From NCBI GenBank assembly GCA_030536195.1, contig JAUNQL010000014.1, positions 4,502 to 13,841 on the forward strand: a DNA stretch of 9,340 bases, written 5' to 3'. Under the pieces are notes generated by a model. The model was not told the origin of the DNA. It saw only the letters and a list, made by a program, of their open reading frames with translations, and made no database searches. A program made the translations under genes and the position numbers. Positions 1 through 6,036 of the stretch are shown piece after piece. Position 1 is the first letter of the stretch; each line of letters begins with the position of its first letter. This stretch comes from Clostridia bacterium. GTDB lineage: Bacteria > Bacillota > Clostridia > Oscillospirales > Acutalibacteraceae.

Positions 1-258
1 AAGATAGTAAGTTACTCCATTTGCCTTTGCTTCAAAAACGCCGCAATACTGTGAACGCCAAGCAACAGGCACTTCGAAGTGGAAGAGAAATTTCATCTTC
101 TTTCGTTGCTTTTCATCAATGCACTCGTAGAGAGGGAGTACGACACGTACGTCCTCGCCCTTTTCGACGAGTGCTTTTGGCAATGCGCCAGCAACTTCAC
201 CAAGTCCGCCACTTTGAGCGAAAGGTGTAGCTTCACTTGAGGCAAATAAAATTTTCAT
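1..258 (-). CDS. glgA: Glycogen synthase, N-terminal 86 residues (cut by left edge)
   Basis: Bacterial glycogen synthase (GT5 family, GT-B fold) transfers glucose from ADP-glucose to the non-reducing end of an alpha-1,4-glucan in the cytoplasm. The minus strand reads from an ATG at 258 and opens MKILFASSEATPFAQSGGLG, the classic GT5 N-terminus. The Gly-Gly-Leu loop is at residues 17-19, followed by GEVAGALPKAL and a VRVVLPLY strand, as in the N-terminal Rossmann domain. The frame stays open to base 1, so about four fifths of the enzyme lies outside the window. A GGAGGAT ribosome binding site at 263-269 supports the start. It is the last glg gene visible, 19 bases after glgD. Residue 15 is Gln where E. 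coli GlgA has the ADP-glucose-binding Lys15 (KTGGL); my recollection is that some clostridial homologues also lack this Lys. Identification is firm. Confidence 0.95.
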   Translation of the reverse strand, partial: MKILFASSEATPFAQSGGLGEVAGALPKALVEKGEDVRVVLPLYECIDEKQRKKMKFLFHFEVPVAWRSQYCGVFEAKANGVTYYL

Positions 259-277
259 GTGTATCCTCCATAGGGGA

Positions 278-1405
278 TTAAACCGTAGTTCCCTTACTGA
301 TAAAGATTGGGTACGATTCATCACCCGACAAATTCTTGTTTGGTGTAACAACAGCATTTTTGTCTGTGATTACGGCGTTGAGGTTTGAGTTGGTGTCGAT
401 AACTGTGCCCTGCATGAGGATAGAGTTTTTAACAACTGCTCCGCGCTCAACTTTTACATCACGGAAGAGGATGCTGTTTTCAACAGTACCTTCGATTACG
501 CAACCGTCCGCAATAAGAGAATTTGATACTTTGGCATCAAGTCCATAAGTTGCAGGGACGTTGTCGCAAATTTTTGTATCGATTGGCTTGCTTGGATCGA
601 AGAGAGCTTTGCGGTTATCCTGATTTAAGAGTTCCAAGTTTGCCTTGTAGTAGGTTTTGAGCGAATCAATCATTGCTGAGTATCCAGTGATTGGGTAACC
701 ATAAACCTTGAGGTTTGAAAGGTTTGCCTGGATAACGTCACGCTCAAAAGATGTGTAGTTATGAGCGATAGCGTTACGAACGAGATAGAGGAGCAATGAC
801 TTTCTCATCAAGATAATATTAAATGAGTAATTTGCTTCAACACCAGCATCAGCGCCGTTTGAGATTGAAATCTCATTGATGCGCTTGTCGTCGCCGATAG
901 CAAAGAGCATAAGGTCGGAAAGGGCAGGAGCCTTGCCGTGCTTATATACAATTGTGATATCGGCTTCCTTTTCGGTATGGAACTTGAAAAGGTCGCGGTA
1001 GTTGATGTTGTAGAGCGTATTTGTGTCAGTCATAAGTACGTATTCCTGACGAGACTTATTTAAAAAGTCAGAGATACTGTAGAGTGATGAAAGTCTAGTA
1101 TCGTGTCCAATCATCGCACTACTTGTGTTGTATGGAGGAAGGATAAACATGCCTTCACGCTTGCGTGCGAGGTCCCATGGCCTTCCTGAGCCGACATGGT
1201 CAACGAGGGACTGGAAGTTGGTCTCTGTGATGATACCAACCTGAGTCATTCCGGCATTAACCATGTCTGATAGTGGGAAGTCGATCATCCTATATCTTCC
1301 ACCGAAAGGAACGGAAGCGGATGTACGGATAGATGTAAGCTCACCATTAGCATTTGGGCCGTAGCTCTGTGCGTGGATGATGCCAAGTACGTTATTCGCT
1401 CTCAT
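278..1405 (-). CDS. glgD: GlgD, regulatory (non-catalytic) subunit of ADP-glucose pyrophosphorylase
   Basis: This 375-residue protein is a paralogue of the adjacent GlgC. It has an N-terminal nucleotidyltransferase-like domain (about 1-255) and a C-terminal left-handed beta-helix with hexapeptide repeats (about 285-350). It keeps the VPFGGRYRMIDFPLSDMVN block (residues 32-50) and EPWDL-like GRPWDL. The GGxGxRL nucleotide loop is missing, and Asn129 sits where GlgC has its catalytic Asp129 (NTLYNINY against DHIYKMDY). The EEKP glucose-1-phosphate motif is replaced by residues around ISISNG (179-184). In Bacilli and Clostridia, GlgD is known to be nearly inactive alone and to boost GlgC in a hetero-oligomer; that role is inferred here. 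Its ATG follows the glgC stop after one base, and its AGGAGG site (1415-1420) lies inside the last glgC codons, so translation is probably coupled. Confidence 0.95.
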   Translation of the reverse strand: MRANNVLGIIHAQSYGPNANGELTSIRTSASVPFGGRYRMIDFPLSDMVNAGMTQVGIITETNFQSLVDHVGSGRPWDLARKREGMFILPPYNTSSAMIGHDTRLSSLYSISDFLNKSRQEYVLMTDTNTLYNINYRDLFKFHTEKEADITIVYKHGKAPALSDLMLFAIGDDKRINEISISNGADAGVEANYSFNIILMRKSLLLYLVRNAIAHNYTSFERDVIQANLSNLKVYGYPITGYSAMIDSLKTYYKANLELLNQDNRKALFDPSKPIDTKICDNVPATYGLDAKVSNSLIADGCVIEGTVENSILFRDVKVERGAVVKNSILMQGTVIDTNSNLNAVITDKNAVVTPNKNLSGDESYPIFISKGTTV

Positions 1406-1406
1406 C

Positions 1407-2612
1407 TTATGCTTCCTCCTTTTCGCTAATCATTGATTTTGCAGGTACTTTTGCTTTGGCCTCAATAGTTACGTTTTCACCAATAACTGTGATGCCCCAT
1501 TCGCCCTCTTTGCAATCCTGTTCACGAGCGCCTACCTGAGCGTTTTCCTCAATTACGGCATTCTCGGCAACGATTGCGTACTGAACGATGGCTCCCTTTT
1601 TGATTACAGAGCCAGGCATGACAATTGAGTCGCGAACTACAGCTCCGTCCTCAACAGTTACATTTGCAAAAAGTACAGAGAAGTCAACGTCACCCTCAAT
1701 CTCACAGCCCTCTGCTATCATTGAGTTGCGAACTCTTGCGCGAGAGGAGATGTACTGTGGAGGTGCACTTGGGCTTCTTGCATAGATTTTCCAAGTTGGG
1801 TCATCGAGGTTGATCTCAGCCTCTGGTGAGATGAGGTCCATGTTGGCAGTCCAGAGGCTGTCGATTGTTCCAACGTCTCTCCAGTAGCCGTTAAATGGAT
1901 AAGCAACCATCTTTTCACCAGCGCTATGCATTGCTGGGATGACGTCCTTACCAAAGTCGTTTGATGAGCCCTCTTTTGCCTCATCGTCAATGAGGTATTG
2001 ACGGAGCTTCTTCCATGTAAAGATGTATACGCCCATTGATGCTTTGTTGCTGCGTGGGTTTGCTGGTTTTTCCTCAAACTCTTTGATAGTTCCGTCATCA
2101 TTGACAATCATGAGGCCAAAGCGAGATGCTTCTTCCCAGTCAACCTCGAGCATTGCGATTGTACATGCTGCTTCCTTTTCCTTGTGGAAAGCAAGCATCT
2201 CGCCGTAGTCCATCTTGTAGATATGGTCACCGGAGAGAATTGCAACATACTCTGGGTCATACTTATCTATAAAATTAATATTTTGATAAATAGCATTGGC
2301 TGTGCCCTTGTACCATTCGGTACCCTCTATCTGCTGATAAGGAGAAAGGATGTGAACGCCGCCGTCTGTACGGTCGAGGTCCCATGGCTCGCCATTGCCA
2401 ATGTAGTCATTGAGTTCAAGTGGCTGATACTGTGTCAAAACACCAACTGTGTGGATGCCTGAATTGACACAGTTTGAGAGTGGGAAGTCGATAATCCTGT
2501 ACTTTCCACCAAATGGTACTGCAGGCTTGGCAATTTTTTTTGTAAGGATGCCGAGACGGCTGCCTTGGCCACCCGCAAGTAGCATTGCAATGCATTCATT
2601 TTTTCTTGCCAT
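1407..2612 (-). CDS. glgC: Glucose-1-phosphate adenylyltransferase (ADP-glucose pyrophosphorylase), catalytic subunit
   Basis: Makes ADP-glucose and pyrophosphate from ATP and glucose-1-phosphate, the committed step of bacterial glycogen synthesis. The 401-residue length is normal. Visible motifs are the ATP/pyrophosphate loop LLAGGQGSRL (11-20), KPAVPFGGKYRIIDFPLSN (29-47), the metal-binding catalytic Asp129 in ILSGDHIYKMDY, the glucose-1-phosphate motif FEEKP (179-183) and GYWRDVGTIDSLW (242-254). A hexapeptide-repeat beta-helix fills about residues 285-395. Lys26 aligns with E. coli Lys39, which is linked there to fructose-1,6-bisphosphate activation, but allostery cannot be read from sequence. 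The start is set by AAGGAG at 2620-2625, which overlaps the glgB stop codon; the gap to glgB is 12 bases. Its partner is GlgD, encoded immediately downstream. Confidence 0.97.
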   Translation of the reverse strand: MARKNECIAMLLAGGQGSRLGILTKKIAKPAVPFGGKYRIIDFPLSNCVNSGIHTVGVLTQYQPLELNDYIGNGEPWDLDRTDGGVHILSPYQQIEGTEWYKGTANAIYQNINFIDKYDPEYVAILSGDHIYKMDYGEMLAFHKEKEAACTIAMLEVDWEEASRFGLMIVNDDGTIKEFEEKPANPRSNKASMGVYIFTWKKLRQYLIDDEAKEGSSNDFGKDVIPAMHSAGEKMVAYPFNGYWRDVGTIDSLWTANMDLISPEAEINLDDPTWKIYARSPSAPPQYISSRARVRNSMIAEGCEIEGDVDFSVLFANVTVEDGAVVRDSIVMPGSVIKKGAIVQYAIVAENAVIEENAQVGAREQDCKEGEWGITVIGENVTIEAKAKVPAKSMISEKEEA

Positions 2613-2624
2613 GATTATTCTCCT

Positions 2625-4529
2625 TTACTTTATCTTCTTAAGGAAGATTGCCGAGTTGCCGGCAAGGTTAACCTTGAGACTGTTGTTTTTCTTGTGCATA
2701 GCGACTTCGACTGTTTTAACTTTGCCGCTTGTGCTGTAACCGGTGCCGCCAAAGTGTGGCTCATCGGTGTTGAAGATTACTTCGTATGTACCAGGCTCGG
2801 CACCGCAGAGGTAATCCTCACGATTGACTTTGGTGAAGTTGAGAATTGCATAAATCGCTTCACCTTTGTCATTTAGTCGCTTGAAAGCAAGGACAGAGTT
2901 GCAGTTGTCATCTGGAATTATCCATTCAAAGCCTTCCCAACTGTAGTCAATCTCCCAAAGTTCGGAGTGGTCCTTGTAAAATTTATTAAGTGCCTTGGTG
3001 AACTCTTGGGTTTTCTTGTGCATGTCGTACTCAAGAAGTCCCCAGTCAAGTTCGTCGCCGTAGTCCCACTCCTTAAACTGGCCAAATTCTGAGCCCATGA
3101 AGAGGAGCTTCTTGCCAGGGTGGGCATACATATATGCGAGCATTGATCGAAGTCCTGCAAATTTTTCCTGATACTCAACTGGATTGTCAGGATTGCCTGG
3201 ATGCTTGTTGATCAGTGAGCCTTTGCCGTGAACAACTTCATCGTGTGAGATAGGGAGGATGAAGTTTTCAGAAAAGGCGTAGAAGAATGAGAAGGTGAGA
3301 CAGTCGTGGTTGTACTTCCTTGAAAGTCCATCAAGGTTGAAGTAGCGAATGACGTCATTCATCCAGCCCATATTCCATTTGAAATTGAATCCTAGAGCCT
3401 TGTCGTCGAGGTTAGTTGGCTTGGTAACGTTTGGCCAAGCGGTGCTCTCCTCGGCTATGACCATAACGTCATCGTGCTCGCGGAAGACATTTTCGTTGAG
3501 TTTTTTGAGGAAGGCTACTGCCTCAAGGTTTTCAACGCCGCCGTTGATGTTTGGCGACCACTCGCCGTCGTCACGGTCGTAATTTAGATAGAGCATTGAT
3601 GCCACTGCATCAACGCGAAGGCCATCGATGTGATATTTATCGAGCCAGAACATAGCGTTTGAAACGAGGAAACTCTGAACTTCGTTTCGACCGAAGTCGA
3701 AAACTTTGGTGCCCCAAAGTTTGTGTTCGCCCTTTCTGGCGTCGGCGTACTCGTAGCATGGCTCGCCGTCAAATTCGTAAAGTCCACACTCGTCCTTTGG
3801 GAAGTGTGCTGGCACCCAGTCCAAAATGACGCCGATGTCATTTTGATGGCAGGTATCGATTAGATACATAAGGTCATCCGGCGTGCCATAACGAGAGGTT
3901 GCTGCATAGTAACCGCAGACCTGGTAACCCCAGGAGCCGTCAAATGGATATTCTGAAAGAGGCATGAATTCGATATGGGTGTAGCCCATATCTTTGACAT
4001 AAGGAACAAGTTCATCAGCAAGTTTGCGATATGAGAAAGTGTTGCCGTCGTCAAAGCGGCGCCAAGAACCTGCGTGGACCTCATAGATATTGACTGGAAG
4101 GTCGTAGACACGTGATGTGGCGCGCTTTTTAAGCCAGGCCGAATCGCTCCACTTGTAGGAGTCAATATCATAGAATTTAGTCGCTGTTCCTGGACGAGTC
4201 TCCATATGGTAGCCATATGGATCGCTCTTTAAAATCATACGGCCATTTTGAGCTTTCACTGCATACTTGTAGAGTGAAAACTCTTCAATTTGGCCTGTGA
4301 TTTCAACTTCCCATAAGCTGTCGCTTATCTTGTACATCGGATGCTGACGTTCATCCCATCCGTTGAACTCGCCAACAACGCTGACTGCACTCGCGTGCGG
4401 CGCCCATGTGCGAAAGACGACGGTGTCGTCATCGATGCGATGGGAGCCAAGCATCTCATACGACTTGGCGTTGTTGCCCTGGTGGAAGAGATATACAGGA
4501 TAGTCTAAATTTGGTCTGTTCTCTTGCAT
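2625..4529 (-). CDS. glgB: 1,4-alpha-glucan (glycogen) branching enzyme, GH13
   Basis: Cuts an alpha-1,4 glucan chain and re-attaches the piece through an alpha-1,6 bond, creating glycogen branches. Of 634 residues, about 30-115 form a CBM48 module (VFRTWAPHASAVSVVGEFNG). The GH13 barrel follows (about 140-525), then a C-terminal all-beta domain (about 545-632). GH13 signatures are DWVPAHF (237-243), the nucleophile Asp307 in GLRVDAV, the acid/base Glu360 in VIAEES, and His429-Asp430 in LPISHDEVVHGKGS. It lacks the extra N-terminal domain of the roughly 730-residue E. coli enzyme, as is common in Gram-positive bacteria. The ATG at 4529 has AGAGGA eight bases upstream (4538-4543); an ATG seven bases earlier is out of frame. 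It is the first gene of the glg operon visible here, so its product opens the pathway only in gene order, not in chemistry. Confidence 0.97.
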   Translation of the reverse strand: MQENRPNLDYPVYLFHQGNNAKSYEMLGSHRIDDDTVVFRTWAPHASAVSVVGEFNGWDERQHPMYKISDSLWEVEITGQIEEFSLYKYAVKAQNGRMILKSDPYGYHMETRPGTATKFYDIDSYKWSDSAWLKKRATSRVYDLPVNIYEVHAGSWRRFDDGNTFSYRKLADELVPYVKDMGYTHIEFMPLSEYPFDGSWGYQVCGYYAATSRYGTPDDLMYLIDTCHQNDIGVILDWVPAHFPKDECGLYEFDGEPCYEYADARKGEHKLWGTKVFDFGRNEVQSFLVSNAMFWLDKYHIDGLRVDAVASMLYLNYDRDDGEWSPNINGGVENLEAVAFLKKLNENVFREHDDVMVIAEESTAWPNVTKPTNLDDKALGFNFKWNMGWMNDVIRYFNLDGLSRKYNHDCLTFSFFYAFSENFILPISHDEVVHGKGSLINKHPGNPDNPVEYQEKFAGLRSMLAYMYAHPGKKLLFMGSEFGQFKEWDYGDELDWGLLEYDMHKKTQEFTKALNKFYKDHSELWEIDYSWEGFEWIIPDDNCNSVLAFKRLNDKGEAIYAILNFTKVNREDYLCGAEPGTYEVIFNTDEPHFGGTGYSTSGKVKTVEVAMHKKNNSLKVNLAGNSAIFLKKIK

Positions 4530-4685
4530 ATGTCCATCCTCTTCTAATAGAAAAATACGTAGTTATACAAAATAAATTTTACCAAAAAATGGTCTGCCAT
4601 TCAAGTAGTTTCGATGAATTTTCTAACTATATTTTACAAAAAATCGTGAAAAATATAACGTTCTTTTGTGCAAAATTGTTAAAAA

Positions 4686-4702
4686 GTTGCAATATACGCA
4701 AC
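4686..4702. promoter_or_regulatory. Possible operator: GTTGC-N7-GCAAC inverted repeat upstream of glgB
   Basis: The 17 bases GTTGCAATATACGCAAC have perfect 5-base arms around a 7-base centre, lying about 157 bases upstream of the glgB start. Size and arm sequence loosely resemble LacI-family sites, but the central CG of a CcpA cre site is absent. A 5-base dyad can occur by chance in DNA of this composition, so this is only a candidate. Confidence 0.2.
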
Positions 4703-4770
4703 ATTTAGTGGTTTTTACCAATTTCAGACACAAAATTTAGATATTTTTTTGGTTTTTTGAAAAATAATGG

Positions 4771-4799
4771 TTGCAAATCCCTTTATAATAATATATAAT
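4771..4799 (+). promoter_or_regulatory. SigA-type promoter for the 4863 gene
   Basis: TTGCAA (4771-4776) and a perfect TATAAT (4794-4799) are separated by exactly 17 bases; a second TATAAT lies at 4784-4789. A-rich and T-rich DNA lies just upstream (4741-4767) and could act as an UP element. Transcription would begin near 4806, giving a leader of about 57 bases. Because the promoter would lie inside any longer version of the gene, it also argues for the 4863 start. Confidence 0.75.
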
Positions 4800-4847
4800 T
4801 CTTTTGATAGTAGATATTTTTCTGCTCGGAAAATGAACTTTCAGAAA

Positions 4848-4854
4848 GTGAGGA
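4848..4854 (+). promoter_or_regulatory. Ribosome binding site fixing the start at 4863
   Basis: GTGAGGA ends eight bases before the ATG at 4863. In-frame ATGs at 4767 and 4833 have no comparable site, and the first lies upstream of the promoter -35, so 4863 is the best start. Confidence 0.7.
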
Positions 4855-4862
4855 TTCTTGAA

Positions 4863-5846
4863 ATGGATGAAAGAAGACGTACCATTTCTTCTGAGGAACA
4901 GATGATTGGCGAGGCTTTGATGCGTGTATCAAACACACTCGAAGCACAGCGCCTCACAAAGTCCTTGGACTATCAAGAAAAACTTAGATCACGCTCAAAC
5001 ATTAGACTTATCATCGCAATCATTTGCTTGTTCGTAGCAATGATGATGATGGTTATCAGCGGAGCTCTCCTTTTCGTACTTTGGAGATACGCTGATCCAG
5101 TACTCGACACAGTAATGCCATTCCTTAAGGGAATGATGGGTGACTTCGGCGTTATTTGGGACGGCCTTGTTGAGACATTGTCTTACGTTCCTGTAATGGT
5201 TGAACAGCTCACAAGACTCCTCGAGCAAGTTATCATTATGCTTGAAGGCATCAACTCAATCGACCTTGCTGGTCTTATGGGTATGCTTTCTAAGATGCTC
5301 GGCGGTCTTATGACAATGGTTGACAACCTTGTAGCTGACCTTAAGCCAATGCTTGATGCAATCGGCAACATGATTAAGGACTTCGCTGCTAACGGTCTTG
5401 ACCTTGACAAGCTTATCACTGACCTTCTTGGTCCTGATGCAGCTGCTAACATCTCAGCATTCACACAGGGTCTCCTTCAGGTAATGGGCAACATGGGCAC
5501 ACAGCTCGGTGACCTTTCAGAAGGACTTGTACCTATGGTTAAAGAATTAGCTGGTATGATGGAAGCTGGTAGTAGCATGATCGGCGACATCACAGCTGGT
5601 ATCGAAGCTGCTGACGGTTCATCAATGTCTGCTGCAACAACAGATTTCCTTAACAGCCTTCCTGGCTTTGTAGAAGAGGGTAAGAACACTGTTGAAGGTT
5701 TGACAGATGTTATGGGTGCAATTTCAATTGATCCATCTGAAGTTTCCGCAACTATGGATACACTTGGTGATGCACTTAAGGGTATGGTTGATGGACTTGC
5801 AGGTATTGCAGACCTTCTTGGAAGGATTGGTAAGTTATTAGGTTAA
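4863..5846 (+). CDS. Methionine-rich, single-pass membrane protein with a long repetitive helical domain, unknown function
   Basis: I do not recognise the family. The 327-residue product has a charged N-terminus rich in Arg, Lys and Glu (1-46), one strong transmembrane helix (about 47-74, including an MMMM run at 60-63) and a long C-terminal part of about 250 residues. By the positive-inside rule the C-terminal part should be outside the membrane. That part is a series of amphipathic helices with Leu, Met, Ile or Val every three to four residues and frequent Gly (for example LAGLMGMLSKMLGGLMTMVD, 135-154), broken near NGLDLDKL and LLGP (about 177-191). About 29 residues are Met and only one is Cys (55, within the membrane helix). 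The net charge of the outer part is acidic. Codons are strongly skewed to a small preferred set (CTT, GAC, AAC, GGC), hinting at high expression, as do the strong promoter and terminator. It could be a surface coiled-coil, a scaffold or a lipid-associating helix protein; none of these is demonstrated. Confidence 0.85.
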   Translation: MDERRRTISSEEQMIGEALMRVSNTLEAQRLTKSLDYQEKLRSRSNIRLIIAIICLFVAMMMMVISGALLFVLWRYADPVLDTVMPFLKGMMGDFGVIWDGLVETLSYVPVMVEQLTRLLEQVIIMLEGINSIDLAGLMGMLSKMLGGLMTMVDNLVADLKPMLDAIGNMIKDFAANGLDLDKLITDLLGPDAAANISAFTQGLLQVMGNMGTQLGDLSEGLVPMVKELAGMMEAGSSMIGDITAGIEAADGSSMSAATTDFLNSLPGFVEEGKNTVEGLTDVMGAISIDPSEVSATMDTLGDALKGMVDGLAGIADLLGRIGKLLG

Positions 5847-5895
5847 CTTTAACCGCCAATTTTGTTTAATCTTGAGCAGATTATCTAATAAATTC

Positions 5896-5931
5896 GGCCC
5901 ACACCGTTCGGTGTGGGCCATTGGTCTTTTT
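5896..5931 (+). terminator. Probable intrinsic terminator after the 4863 gene
   Basis: A perfect 10-base stem, GGCCCACACC pairing with GGTGTGGGCC around a GTTC loop (5896-5919), stands about 50 bases after the stop codon. The T run (5927-5931) starts seven bases beyond the stem and is short, so termination may be incomplete, but the very stable GC stem makes this the evident end of the transcript. Confidence 0.75.
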
Positions 5932-6011
5932 AGAGGTATTGAGTATATAAGTATTATATATAATAAAATTAATAATATTTTATACCTATTTTAAGAATTC
6001 TGTGTTATCAT
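5929..6011 (+). promoter_or_regulatory. AT-rich region with candidate promoters for the 6037 gene
   Basis: Two weak candidates are visible. One is TTTAGA (5929-5934), 17 bases, then TATTAT (5952-5957). The other is an extended -10, TGTTATCAT (6003-6011), without a clear -35. A perfect TATAAT at 5959-5964 has only a TTGAGT at 14 bases, too close. One of these probably drives the gene, since a terminator separates it from the upstream gene. Confidence 0.35.
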
Positions 6012-6024
6012 ATTGGCGTTAAAA

Positions 6025-6031
6025 AAGGAGG
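6025..6031 (+). promoter_or_regulatory. Strong ribosome binding site fixing the start at 6037
   Basis: AAGGAGG lies five bases before the ATG at 6037. It rules out the in-frame TTG at 6013, which is upstream of the site, and places the signal peptide exactly at the protein N-terminus. Confidence 0.85.
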
Positions 6032-6036
6032 CATTT

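Larger units (their letters stand above)
4530..4862. other. Divergent AT-rich intergenic region between glgB and the rightward membrane-protein gene
   Basis: This 333-base stretch carries no credible gene; the short frames that cross it have no ribosome binding site or recognisable protein. It must hold the control elements of the glg operon on the minus strand and of the 4863 gene on the plus strand. A good plus-strand promoter is at 4771-4799. For glgB I found only poor -10-like hexamers on the minus strand (TATAAC at 4562-4567, TAAAAT at 4631-4636, TATATT at 4652-4657), none with a proper -35 at 16-18 bases. Small dyads such as ATGG-TCTG-CCAT (4589-4600) and TGGT-TTTT-ACCA (4709-4720) are too weak to call structured RNA. 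No riboswitch was recognised. Confidence 0.7.

Noticed and set aside
2184..2739. Plus-strand open frames opposite glgC and the glgB end
   Set aside because: No ribosome binding sites or recognisable domains; they mirror strongly conserved genes on the other strand.
4686..4702. CcpA catabolite-response element upstream of glgB
   Set aside because: The dyad lacks the central CG and does not fit the cre consensus, so it is kept only as a weak unnamed inverted repeat.
4581..4720. Structured leader RNA or riboswitch before glgB
   Set aside because: Only 4-base dyads (ACCA/TGGT, ATGG/CCAT) in AT-rich DNA; no long stems or known riboswitch core seen.
4767..4862. N-terminal extension of the 327-residue membrane protein to an ATG at 4767 or 4833
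   Set aside because: The best promoter lies inside the extension, neither ATG has a good ribosome binding site, and the extra residues resemble translated AT-rich leader.
5939..5964. TTGAGT/TATAAT promoter for the 6037 gene
   Set aside because: The spacer is only 14 bases, too short for a standard SigA promoter.
6013..6036. TTG start eight codons upstream of the 6037 gene
   Set aside because: It lies before the strong AAGGAGG site and would push a hydrophilic stretch ahead of a well-formed signal peptide.
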